Positions 1-6,295 of a stretch of 6,295 nucleotides of DNA are shown here, in pieces. Source of the DNA: Leptospiraceae bacterium (GTDB lineage: Bacteria > Spirochaetota > Leptospiria > Leptospirales > Leptonemataceae); contig JAGRNC010000158.1 of the NCBI GenBank assembly GCA_020440935.1, positions 1 to 6,295 on the forward strand, written 5' to 3'. Every line of letters begins with the position of its first letter. The stretch's first letter is position 1. The position numbers were made by a program, and so were the translations under genes. Under the pieces are notes generated by a model that did no database searches, was not told the origin of the DNA, and saw nothing but the letters and a program-made list of their open reading frames with translations.

Positions 1-722
1 AAGAAAGCGTCTGCCTTTAACGAAGCGCCCCCAATCAAGCCTCCGTCGATATCTTCCATGGCTAACAACCCTTCGGCATTATCCGGCTTCATGCTTCCAC
101 CGTAAAGAATTCTCACTTCCGCCGACTTTGCACCATAGAGCTCGCCTAGCTTTGCGCGAATCATGGCATGTACTTCCTGTGCCATTTCCGGAGTAGCATT
201 CTTGCCGGTTCCAATGGCCCATACTGGTTCGTAGGCAATGACGGTATCTTTGATGTCTGCTATGTCCTTGAGAGCGCCTACCAACTGCGATTGAACAACA
301 GTATTGGTTTTATTCGATTCCCGTTCTTCGAGCGTCTCACCAACGCATACAATGGGAACCAGGCCGTTCTGCAGTGCCTTGATAGTCTTTTTGTTCACAG
401 TTTCATCGGTTTCGTGGAAATACTGTCTCTGTTCCGAGTGGCCCAGGATCACATATTGGCAGCCCAGATCCGTAAGCATATCGTGGGAGATTTTTCCCGT
501 AAAAGCGCCCTGGTCTTCCCAGTGCATATCCTCGGCGCCCACCGCAATGGCTGTTCCTTTCAAGACCTCCAGTACCCCCGGCAGTGCGGTGTAAGGAGGG
601 CAGACGGCAATCTCAGCCTTCTCATTTCCATTGAGGGATCCTTTCAAATCTTCCGCTAGCTTTCTAGCTGCGGATGGCACAAGATTCATTTTCCAGTTGC
701 CTGCGATGAACTTTTTTCTCAT
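1..722 (-). CDS. tpiA: Triosephosphate isomerase, 3' end cut by window edge
   Basis: This cytosolic enzyme interconverts dihydroxyacetone phosphate and glyceraldehyde 3-phosphate in glycolysis and gluconeogenesis. Reading back from the ATG at 722-720 gives 240 intact codons with no stop. The family is usually about 250 residues, so only about ten C-terminal residues lie beyond the left edge. All active-site landmarks are visible: GNWKMN at residues 8-13 with the substrate-binding Lys11, the general acid His95 in LGHSEQR (93-99), the catalytic base Glu165 in AYEPVWAIGTGK (163-174, which includes mobile loop 6), and the phosphate-binding YGGS at 207-210. The start is fixed by the family N-terminus (MRKKFIAGNWKMN). 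It follows prmC by 16 bases, so the two are probably co-transcribed. No good Shine-Dalgarno sequence precedes the ATG. The product is certain, and nothing suggests loss of function. Confidence 0.98.
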   Translation of the reverse strand, partial: MRKKFIAGNWKMNLVPSAARKLAEDLKGSLNGNEKAEIAVCPPYTALPGVLEVLKGTAIAVGAEDMHWEDQGAFTGKISHDMLTDLGCQYVILGHSEQRQYFHETDETVNKKTIKALQNGLVPIVCVGETLEERESNKTNTVVQSQLVGALKDIADIKDTVIAYEPVWAIGTGKNATPEMAQEVHAMIRAKLGELYGAKSAEVRILYGGSMKPDNAEGLLAMEDIDGGLIGGASLKADAF

Positions 723-738
723 TCGCTTGATATCTGGA

Positions 739-1710
739 TCAAACGGGCTGCTTACAAGCAAAAATCAAATATCGTTTTTTTCCAGAAAGGTCGGTATCTA
801 TGGAGCACTGGCATCGCTCGAACTCCGATTCGCAGAGCAGCTGCACAACATCGGCAATGAAAGGCGAAAGCTCTAGAATGGCCATACCGCCGGGCCGCAG
901 AAACGGACGAATTTCTTTCAATATTTTCAAATATAGAGCCGGAGGATCGGGATGGTAGAGTGCATCGGCAGGTTCATGGAGCGCGGTTTCTGCGGACATC
1001 AGAGACACTTCTCTGGGATGAATATAGGGAGGGTTGCAAACGATCAAATCGTAAGGCAGGCTGCCTGCTTTGCGAATTGGCTCCATCAAATCGCCCTGAA
1101 AGTGCCGGTACACAATATTAGGAAAGGTATGCTTCCGCGCATTTTCGCGCGCATACTCCAGGGCATAACCGGAAAGATCGCTAAGATCGATTTCTACCGT
1201 ACATTTGTGGGATAACTTGTCCAAAATTCTCGAGATACCGTTTGCCAGACCGATTCCAATGCAACCCGAACCGCAGCAGAGATCCAGAACTCGCACGGAA
1301 TCGCTGGCGGCCAGCGCCGGTTCGAGGGCAGCGGTGGCCCGGTCGGTAAGTTCTTCGGTTTCGGGTCTGGGTATTAGCACTCCAGGGCCAATGGAAAGCT
1401 CCAGACCATAAAATTCGACCCGTCCCAGGATGTAAGCAAAGGGCATGCCAATGGATCGCTGGTTCGCGAATGTTTCCAGGGACTCCCAGATTATTTCGTC
1501 GAACTGAGGCGGGTCCACTCGGAGTTTGAGCGAAGAAATACCAGTTTGCTCCTGAATCCACAAATAGAGCTCATTCATGGCCTCGCGGACAGTAACGTGA
1601 GCAAACCCCTGGTGAATTCGTGCAGCCAGCTCCTGAAGTCTTTTCTGAAAATCTAGATTCGTTCCCAAAACTATTGATGGCCAGGGGCTGCCTCGAAAAC
1701 CTGGAATCAT
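739..1710 (-). CDS. prmC: Peptide chain release factor N5-glutamine methyltransferase PrmC/HemK
   Basis: PrmC methylates the Gln of the GGQ motif in release factors RF1 and RF2 using S-adenosylmethionine, which improves translation termination. From the chosen ATG (1710-1708) the protein has 323 residues, against 277 in E. coli. Residues 1-85 form the helical N-terminal substrate-recognition domain. They are followed by the linker motif GMPFAYILGRVEFYG (88-102) and IPRPETEEL (113-121). The Rossmann SAM-binding loop is DLCCGSGCIGIG (143-154), the second-strand acidic region is DLSGYALEYA (178-187), and the catalytic NPPY is at 226-229. An upstream ATG at 1764 would add 18 residues. I prefer 1710 because it puts the linker at about the same distance from Met1 as in E. 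coli PrmC, and because a GGTGGG lies eight bases upstream. No release-factor gene is adjacent in this window. The gene ends with TGA 16 bases before tpiA and starts head-to-head with clc. Confidence 0.93.
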   Translation of the reverse strand: MIPGFRGSPWPSIVLGTNLDFQKRLQELAARIHQGFAHVTVREAMNELYLWIQEQTGISSLKLRVDPPQFDEIIWESLETFANQRSIGMPFAYILGRVEFYGLELSIGPGVLIPRPETEELTDRATAALEPALAASDSVRVLDLCCGSGCIGIGLANGISRILDKLSHKCTVEIDLSDLSGYALEYARENARKHTFPNIVYRHFQGDLMEPIRKAGSLPYDLIVCNPPYIHPREVSLMSAETALHEPADALYHPDPPALYLKILKEIRPFLRPGGMAILELSPFIADVVQLLCESEFERCQCSIDTDLSGKKRYLIFACKQPV

Positions 1711-3589
1711 GTTCGATTCCCACCCATGGCTCCAGCAAATTCGAGCCCTCATGGGGATTCGCAACCCTAGACGCGTTTATGTTTATTCCCTGATTATTGG
1801 TCTGGCTACTGGCGCCGGTGCTGTCCTGTTTCACACGGCACTGGCTCATGCCGAGCACTTTACGTTCGACTATATCATAGGACTGCGCCGGAGTTATCCG
1901 GCAGGAGAACATCCCGTGGGGGGCGAGCCTCTGGTTCCTTTTAACCCCTGGTTAATGGTTTTATTGCCCGTCCTTGGCGGTCTGTTATGCGGCCTGGTGG
2001 TTCACTTTCTATCCGCCGATGCAGCCGGGAGCGGCACGGACACCATGATCAATGCTTTCCATAGAAAGGAAGGGAAGGTTTCGTCTCGAATTCCTCTATA
2101 TAAAAGCATTGCTACGGTATTTACGATTTCTTCGGGAGGCAGCGCCGGTCCAGAAGGTCCCATTATGCAAATCGGGGGCGGCATCGGATCGGCCATCGCA
2201 CGGTTCGTGGGCGCCGGCGCTCGGGCCAGGCGCACCCTCATGCTTGCTGGCATTGCAGGGGGCCTCGGGGCTGTGTTTCGGGCGCCGCTGGGAGGGGCTT
2301 TAACGGCCGTGGAGGTCGTCTACCGGGAGGACATCGAAAGCGATTCTCTGATTCCCTGTATTCTGGCCTCGGTAACTGCGTATCTGGTGGCCCGGGCCGC
2401 CGGAAGTCAGAGCTCCATCTTTGCTGTGCCGGATGTCGCTCTACACCATTACCACGAGCTGATCTTTTATGTGATTCTAGGGGTGGTTTGTACTGGAATC
2501 GGCTACCTCTTTACTTTGTTCTTTAATTTCATTCGTGATTCCTTTAGCGAACTCAAAATTCATCCAATCATGAAGCCAGCCCTCGGAGGCCTTATGGTTG
2601 GACTTGTGGGAGTTATGTTTCCGGAAGTGTACGGTTCCGGATTTGGATACATGCAGCAGGTAATTCTGGGTAAGAATCCCTTCCTGGCCGGCAGCCCGGA
2701 TACTGCCATGGCTCTTTCGGCAGCCAGTCCGCACGGATTCGCGGCCGAGCCGTTGGCCATTGTTGGTTTCTTTCTCACTGTAGCATTACTCAAGACCGTA
2801 ACCACAAGCTTCACTGTGGCAACCGGAGGTTCCGGCGGAATCTTTGCTCCTGCTCTGTTCATCGGCGGAATGCTCGGTGGCGCTGTGGGAACCCTGGCGA
2901 ATTACTTCTTCCCTGGCCTTGATATTTCTGTACCTTCCTTCATTCTGGTGGGGATGGCCGGCTTCTTTAGCGGAGTGGCCGGAGCGCCCATGGCGGGGAT
3001 GATTACCGTCTGCGATATTGTGGGAAGCTATGCTCTGCTTCCTCCGTTGATGATTGTATCGATTATATCCGCCGTAATGTCGCACAAATGGTCGGTATAT
3101 AGAGGACAGGTTAAGAACCGCTTTGAGTCTCCTGCTCACTACTACGATATGAATCTGGACATACTGGATTCCTTAACAATAGAAAAGGCATTTAAGGAAT
3201 ACCGGATGCAGGCCGTATGCGAAAACCATATGCTTCTTTCCAACCTGGAAGACCGAGCCCATGAAATTCAGGCTTCGGACTTTATCGTAATCGATAGTAG
3301 TAGCAAGTACCGTGGCATTTGCTCGCTCCGTAAGGTACACCATACGAAGTTTACAGATACTATTCGAATGCTGGTAACCGTGGAAGATGTGCTCGATACA
3401 GTTCCCCCGCTTCGCCCGGACGATACTCTGGCCAGGGCCCTGCGAGTACTGATGCACTCCGAAGTCGATAAGTTTGCAATTATCGATAACTCCGGTATGC
3501 TGCTTGGATATCTTAGGTTTAACGATGTCTTCCAGGCGTATCACGACAAAGTCCGACCATTGCAGCCGCAACAAGTTCCACAGCCCTAA
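1709..3589 (+). CDS. CLC-family chloride channel/transporter with C-terminal CBS region
   Basis: This 626-residue integral membrane protein should conduct or exchange Cl- (or a related anion) across the inner membrane as a homodimer. CLC signatures appear in order: GSGTD at 107-111 (the GSGIP position, with the anion-binding Ser108), GPEGP at 147-151 (the GxEGP motif with gating Glu149), GSGGIFAP at 374-381 (GxFxP), and Tyr464 in WSVYRG near the end of the membrane domain, where the pore-lining Tyr is expected. Hydrophobic helices fill about residues 22-460. The cytosolic tail (about 480-626) contains one clear CBS motif (about 566-611, with the core DKFAIIDNSGMLLGYLRFND). The preceding segment, about 480-562, probably forms a degenerate partner CBS. 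In the family alignment the proton-pathway Glu of exchangers (Glu203 of E. coli ClC-ec1) falls on Val203 here, as in true channels. The ATG at 1709 has only a weak ribosome site; Met15 (1751) is an alternative start still ahead of the first membrane helix. Confidence 0.95.
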   Translation: MFDSHPWLQQIRALMGIRNPRRVYVYSLIIGLATGAGAVLFHTALAHAEHFTFDYIIGLRRSYPAGEHPVGGEPLVPFNPWLMVLLPVLGGLLCGLVVHFLSADAAGSGTDTMINAFHRKEGKVSSRIPLYKSIATVFTISSGGSAGPEGPIMQIGGGIGSAIARFVGAGARARRTLMLAGIAGGLGAVFRAPLGGALTAVEVVYREDIESDSLIPCILASVTAYLVARAAGSQSSIFAVPDVALHHYHELIFYVILGVVCTGIGYLFTLFFNFIRDSFSELKIHPIMKPALGGLMVGLVGVMFPEVYGSGFGYMQQVILGKNPFLAGSPDTAMALSAASPHGFAAEPLAIVGFFLTVALLKTVTTSFTVATGGSGGIFAPALFIGGMLGGAVGTLANYFFPGLDISVPSFILVGMAGFFSGVAGAPMAGMITVCDIVGSYALLPPLMIVSIISAVMSHKWSVYRGQVKNRFESPAHYYDMNLDILDSLTIEKAFKEYRMQAVCENHMLLSNLEDRAHEIQASDFIVIDSSSKYRGICSLRKVHHTKFTDTIRMLVTVEDVLDTVPPLRPDDTLARALRVLMHSEVDKFAIIDNSGMLLGYLRFNDVFQAYHDKVRPLQPQQVPQP

Positions 3590-3613
3590 AAGGGTTGTCA
3601 GCGGCGCCTTTTT
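3581..3613 (+). terminator. Weak terminator-like inverted repeats after the CLC gene
   Basis: Two mutually exclusive foldings overlap the clc stop codon and the following gap. CAGCCCT (3581-3587) can pair with AGGGTTG (3591-3597, one G-T pair) around an AAA loop. Alternatively AAAAGG (3588-3593) can pair with CCTTTT (3607-3612), which ends in a run of five T. Neither has the classic long GC stem followed directly by a separate T-run, so this may only attenuate transcription into the kinase gene. Confidence 0.3.
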
Positions 3614-3639
3614 GATTATCTTCGCGTACGGATAGCTGA

Positions 3640-4512
3640 GTGATACAAGAACTGGTAAAAAAAGAAATAGTCGGAAGAAATCTGGCCACCGCTGCAGACG
3701 AAGTATTGCTGCGGCACCAGTCGCAGGGACTATTTACCCTGTTTCGCGCAGACATTCGTCGCGATAAAGTAATCCGCAGTCGGTACATTGTGAAGCAGGT
3801 GGAATCGGCGGCCATGGGTCGTGTGGAGGCCGATGGGCTTCGTGTTCTGGGCGAAGCGGGCTGCATGGTGCCTGCCACTCACGGTGTCTTCGAATCCCAG
3901 GGAAAGAGCTACCTGATTCTGGATTTTGTAGAAACAGGATCCAAGCGCCCCGGACAGATCTCCTTCGAAAAGAACATGATGGCGCTGTATTCGCAGAAGC
4001 AGCCCCATTATGGCTGGCATGAAGACAACTTCATCGGAACTTTGAATCAGATTAATCACGAGCATGCGCACTTTGCCGATTTCTGGTGGCAAGACCGGAT
4101 CCTTCCGCAGATCAACCTGGCCATCGAAAAGGGATTCTTTAAGGGTTCAGATCGAAAGAGCCTGGAGGCGATGGTGTTTCGTCTGGCCAACGAATGGAAG
4201 TTAGAGGAATTTGGACCACGATTGGTGCACGGCGATCTCTGGTCCGGCAATGTGATCGTTTCTACGGAAGGCCATACCTATTTCATCGACCCCTCGGTAG
4301 CTTACAGTCATCCCGAACAGGACATTGCCATGCTACAGTTGTTTGGTTCTCCATTTGATGTGAATCGCGAGTTGTACGAAAAACTGGGCCTGCCGCCCGG
4401 CACCGGCGAGAGAATTCCGTACTTTCAGCTTTATCCTTTGCTGGTGCACGTAAACATATTCGGCGCAAGCTACGTAAACGGAGTGCGCGAAGTTATACGC
4501 AAGTATCGGTAA
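3640..4512 (+). CDS. Fructosamine/ketosamine-3-kinase family protein
   Basis: This 290-residue cytosolic protein belongs to the fructosamine kinase family (PF03881; E. coli YniA, human FN3K), part of the protein-kinase-like phosphotransferase fold. Family members phosphorylate the sugar of glycated amines, commonly ribulosamines in bacteria, so that the sugar falls off and the protein is repaired. Visible elements are the presumed ATP-binding Lys52 in YIVKQ, the partner Glu64, GWHEDNFIG (125-133), the catalytic loop LVHGDLWSGN (195-204) with Asp199, the metal-binding Asp217 in FIDPSVAYSHPEQDIAM (215-231), and the family C-terminus YFQLYPLLVHVNIFG (261-275). The start is GTG: an in-frame TGA at 3637-3639 directly precedes it, so no longer form exists. 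The nucleotide-binding loop (about 27-40) lacks the usual paired glycines. It lies 50 bases after clc on the same strand and may be co-transcribed. The true substrate cannot be read from sequence. Confidence 0.9.
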   Translation: MIQELVKKEIVGRNLATAADEVLLRHQSQGLFTLFRADIRRDKVIRSRYIVKQVESAAMGRVEADGLRVLGEAGCMVPATHGVFESQGKSYLILDFVETGSKRPGQISFEKNMMALYSQKQPHYGWHEDNFIGTLNQINHEHAHFADFWWQDRILPQINLAIEKGFFKGSDRKSLEAMVFRLANEWKLEEFGPRLVHGDLWSGNVIVSTEGHTYFIDPSVAYSHPEQDIAMLQLFGSPFDVNRELYEKLGLPPGTGERIPYFQLYPLLVHVNIFGASYVNGVREVIRKYR

Positions 4513-4583
4513 CGGTCATTCGCTACTATCTGCCAGCCTGTCGTTCCAGAGGCCAGAAAACTTAGAGTGGGCGTGTCCGCGGG

Positions 4584-5378
4584 TTATTCCTGCGAATCAT
4601 GGTACTCTTCCGATTCAATAGGTGGTTCTCCGCGAACGCCGATGCGAAGCAACTCTGCTTCCAGTTTATAGATGTCGCTGCGGAATAGGCTTCGGTCCAG
4701 CGCGTGCGCATCCATTGGTTCTCGCACACCGGGGATGGAATCCAGGAAGTAATACCACCACGCGGACGAGAGTTCAGTTTCTGTAGATGCATTGAGTTCG
4801 CCAACTTGTTCAAAGTTGGAATCCATAATCAATATTTCCGTATGGGATGTACAGATTGAGCGAAAGGGAAATGTTACGAACGTCATGATGCTGAGCAGGT
4901 TGGCCGCTATGTCTTCGTGGCAACGACCAAAGGGAGGTCCGTGAACAGCGACAAAGTAGTAGTCCACAGCGCGCTTCTTGAAAATAATCCCGTGACCCCT
5001 GGGCCCCGAATCAAAGATCTTTTCCATTTCGGGTACTCCAGTCCTGCGTACACGGGAAAGGTAAGGCCGCAGTCGTTTCTGGAACTCCGCCGTCGAAATG
5101 GGAACCTGGGCGATGACAGGATAGTCCAGCACTGGTTTCCCGATTTGCATCAAATCGGTGAAGTCGCGCTCATAGTCTAAGAAAGCAGTAACGGTTACAA
5201 TCTGCCCAGTTCTTTCGGTCGAGGTCGAAAAAGGATGAAAGCCAACCAGAGCAATTCGATAGTTCAGAATAGACGAGCCGCCAAGTTCAGGTTTACTGGT
5301 TGGGGGCACCGAATAATAGGAGACGCAAGAAAACAAACAGTAAACTATTGAAATAAGCAGGAATCTTCTTTTCAGCAT
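4584..5378 (-). CDS. Putative lipoprotein, paralogue of the adjacent upstream gene
   Basis: I do not recognise a function. The 264-residue product begins MLKRRF followed by a short hydrophobic stretch and a lipobox-like LFSC, with Cys18 as the expected lipidation site. No acidic residue follows the cysteine (C-V-S-Y-Y), which may favour export to the outer membrane, although spirochaete sorting rules are loose. The mature part has an IALVGFHPF strand (42-50), a basic motif PYLSRVRRTG (105-114), MEKIFD (118-123), VDYYFVAVHGPPFGRC (138-153), a hydrophobic segment (about 157-173) ending near Cys176, an aromatic patch WWYYFLD (207-213), and a charged C-terminal helix (about 227-247). The protein aligns without gaps to its neighbour over the first 150 residues. 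Upstream, GAGACGGAT lies 4-12 bases before the ATG as a modest ribosome site. It converges on the kinase gene. A spirochaete-type surface or periplasmic lipoprotein family is likely. Confidence 0.85.
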   Translation of the reverse strand: MLKRRFLLISIVYCLFSCVSYYSVPPTSKPELGGSSILNYRIALVGFHPFSTSTERTGQIVTVTAFLDYERDFTDLMQIGKPVLDYPVIAQVPISTAEFQKRLRPYLSRVRRTGVPEMEKIFDSGPRGHGIIFKKRAVDYYFVAVHGPPFGRCHEDIAANLLSIMTFVTFPFRSICTSHTEILIMDSNFEQVGELNASTETELSSAWWYYFLDSIPGVREPMDAHALDRSLFRSDIYKLEAELLRIGVRGEPPIESEEYHDSQE

Positions 5379-5519
5379 TTTGATCCGTCTCAGGTGTTTT
5401 TAATTCGGGCAATCGGCTCATCCGCAGAGCGATTCTGTCAGGATGCCCATGCATGCCCCGTTGGTCCATTACATGGCTCAGGCGCCCGACTCTTGTCTAT
5501 GGCAATTCTAAGGTGAATC
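5379..5519. other. Intergenic region between the two lipoprotein genes
   Basis: This 141-base gap carries no credible gene. It should hold the end of the upstream lipoprotein transcript and possibly a promoter for the downstream copy. A short imperfect hairpin is visible: ATCGGCTC (5412-5419) against GAGCGAT (5427-5433), seven pairs with one bulged G and a seven-base loop. It has no T-run on either strand, so I do not call a terminator. ATGCCC also occurs twice (5443-5448 and 5453-5458). I cannot pick a convincing -35/-10 pair. Whether the two lipoprotein genes share a transcript is open. Confidence 0.4.
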
Positions 5520-6290
5520 CTATTCACTTTCCGTGATTGGGTCTCCCTTGATACCGAGCCGCTCCAATTCGGCCTCGACTTTAGCAATATCGCTCTGATA
5601 TAGGATTCGATCGATTTGCTTTGAATCGTAAGACTCCCCGCCGTTCTCGGGTAGATCTAGCCAGAAAAACCACCATGAACCGATCGAGCTCGATTCGCTC
5701 TGGGAAGTCACCTGTCCCACCTGATTAAAGTCGGAATCCATAATCAAAACGGTGGTTTCGGATTGGCACGACTTCGAGAATGGAACGAGTCCCAGGGTTG
5801 AGAAGGAGAGAATCGCCGTGATATCTACCGTGCAGCGCCCAAAAGGAGGGCCAAAAACACCCACTAAATAATAGTCCACATCGCGTTTATTGAAATAGAT
5901 CGTCTTTTCATCGGAACCCAGATCGAATAGCTTCTCCATCTCATCGATACCCGAACGTCGCACCCTGGAAAGATAGGGCTTTAGCTTCTCGACCATGGAA
6001 TCTTTCGAAATCCGTACACGGCCGGTCACGGGGTACTCTTCCACGGGTTTTCCGAGTTGCGATAAGTCTTTCAGGCTACGATCATAATCTAGCCTTGCGG
6101 TAGTAGTAGTGATGTCCCCTGATCGTTCGCTGGTAGTATAAAACGGATAGAAGCCCACTAAAGCTATTTTGTATCTTCTTAAACTGGATTTTGTCAGATC
6201 GGTTCTGGTTGTTTGCGGAAGTGTATATGTTGATCTGCATCCCATCAACGAAATTAGTACGAATAGAGCAAAAAACCGAGTTACTTTCAT
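5520..6290 (-). CDS. Putative lipoprotein, upstream member of the tandem pair
   Basis: The function is not recognised. The 256-residue product starts MKVTRFF, has a short hydrophobic signal core, and ends its signal at LMGC with Cys18 as the lipidation site. The next residues are R-S-T, without an acidic retention-type signal. It shares with its neighbour the IALVGFYPF strand (42-50), PYLSRVRRSG (105-114), MEKLFD (118-123), VDYYLVGVFGPPFGRC (138-153), a hydrophobic segment leading to Cys175, VLIMDSDF (181-188), the aromatic patch WWFFWLD (206-212), and a charged C-terminal helix (about 226-246). By hand count about 50 of 84 residues are identical between the copies over 40-123. The ATG is at 6290-6288, only five bases from the window edge, so its ribosome site and promoter cannot be judged. 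A longer reading frame starting further upstream cannot be excluded, but the signal peptide fits this start well. Confidence 0.85.
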   Translation of the reverse strand: MKVTRFFALFVLISLMGCRSTYTLPQTTRTDLTKSSLRRYKIALVGFYPFYTTSERSGDITTTTARLDYDRSLKDLSQLGKPVEEYPVTGRVRISKDSMVEKLKPYLSRVRRSGIDEMEKLFDLGSDEKTIYFNKRDVDYYLVGVFGPPFGRCTVDITAILSFSTLGLVPFSKSCQSETTVLIMDSDFNQVGQVTSQSESSSIGSWWFFWLDLPENGGESYDSKQIDRILYQSDIAKVEAELERLGIKGDPITESE

Positions 6291-6295
6291 AGGGG

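Larger units (their letters stand above)
4584..6290 (-). repeat. Tandem duplication of a lipoprotein gene
   Basis: The two lipoprotein genes lie in the same orientation, have nearly equal lengths (264 and 256 codons), and place the signal cysteine (18), the GPPFGRC motif (147-153) and several other blocks at identical residue numbers. That pattern indicates tandem gene duplication. At DNA level the matching blocks differ at many third positions, so the duplication is not recent. Divergence is greatest in the signal peptide, the region after residue 155 and the extreme C-terminus, where the downstream copy has a longer tail. Confidence 0.85.

Noticed and set aside
168..659. 163-codon open frame on the plus strand
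   Set aside because: It lies wholly antisense to tpiA, whose active-site motifs are unmistakable, and its translation resembles no protein family I know.
1711..1764. 18-residue N-terminal extension of PrmC from an upstream ATG
   Set aside because: It would push prmC further into clc, and the added residues are unlike PrmC N-termini. The start at 1710 matches the family's N-domain length.
1711..1790. Sigma-70-like promoter for prmC inside clc (TTGCGA, 17 bases, AATTTG on the minus strand)
   Set aside because: The -10 match is poor, and a match of this quality is expected by chance in a region this size.
1571..1912. 113-codon minus-strand frame spanning the prmC/clc junction
   Set aside because: It overlaps well-supported coding sequence of both genes in other frames and has no recognisable features.
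4531..4560. Possible hairpin terminator between the kinase and lipoprotein genes
   Set aside because: TCTG/CAGA plus GCCT/AGGC pairing needs a three-base bulge and a ten-base loop, and neither strand has a following T-run.
5412..5433. Hairpin between the lipoprotein genes as a terminator
   Set aside because: The stem is only seven pairs with a bulge and lacks a T-run on both strands, so it is noted in the intergenic entry only.
1..6295. Mobile element, CRISPR array, tRNA or defence island
   Set aside because: I saw no terminal inverted repeats, transposase or integrase motifs, spaced direct repeats or cloverleaf sequence. All coding space is explained by the six genes.

Overview
This window looks like ordinary chromosomal sequence from a Gram-negative-type bacterium of intermediate GC content (roughly 50% by eye). 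It holds six protein genes packed with short gaps. The two right-hand genes encode paralogous lipoproteins with short signal peptides ending in LFSC and LMGC, in the loose spirochaete style. Together with the overall gene content this makes a Leptospirales-like spirochaete (Leptospira/Leptonema/Turneriella type) my best guess. That is an inference only, because no 16S rRNA or other marker is present.

Layout. Positions 1-1710, minus strand: prmC (release-factor glutamine methyltransferase), then 16 bases later tpiA (triosephosphate isomerase), which runs off the left edge about ten residues before its expected end. Positions 1709-4512, plus strand: a CLC-family chloride channel/transporter with a C-terminal CBS region, then 50 bases later a fructosamine/ketosamine-3-kinase family protein starting at GTG. 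The most likely prmC and clc start codons point in opposite directions and share two bases inside one CATG. Positions 4584-6290, minus strand: two tandem lipoproteins of about 260 residues that are clearly paralogous, separated by 141 noncoding bases.

How the genes relate. prmC-tpiA look co-transcribed but join a translation-termination function to glycolysis, so the link is probably housekeeping co-expression. clc and the kinase may be co-transcribed, but a weak terminator-like structure lies between them and no functional link is evident. The lipoprotein pair is a separate unit converging on the kinase gene.

The points most worth a second look are the overlapping divergent starts, the channel-like Glu-to-Val change in the CLC protein, the eroded glycine-rich loop of the kinase, and the unrecognised lipoprotein family with its conserved GPPFGRC motif. 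I found no mobile element, CRISPR array, RNA gene, defence system or other clearly new system. No gene-free stretch exceeds 300 bases.
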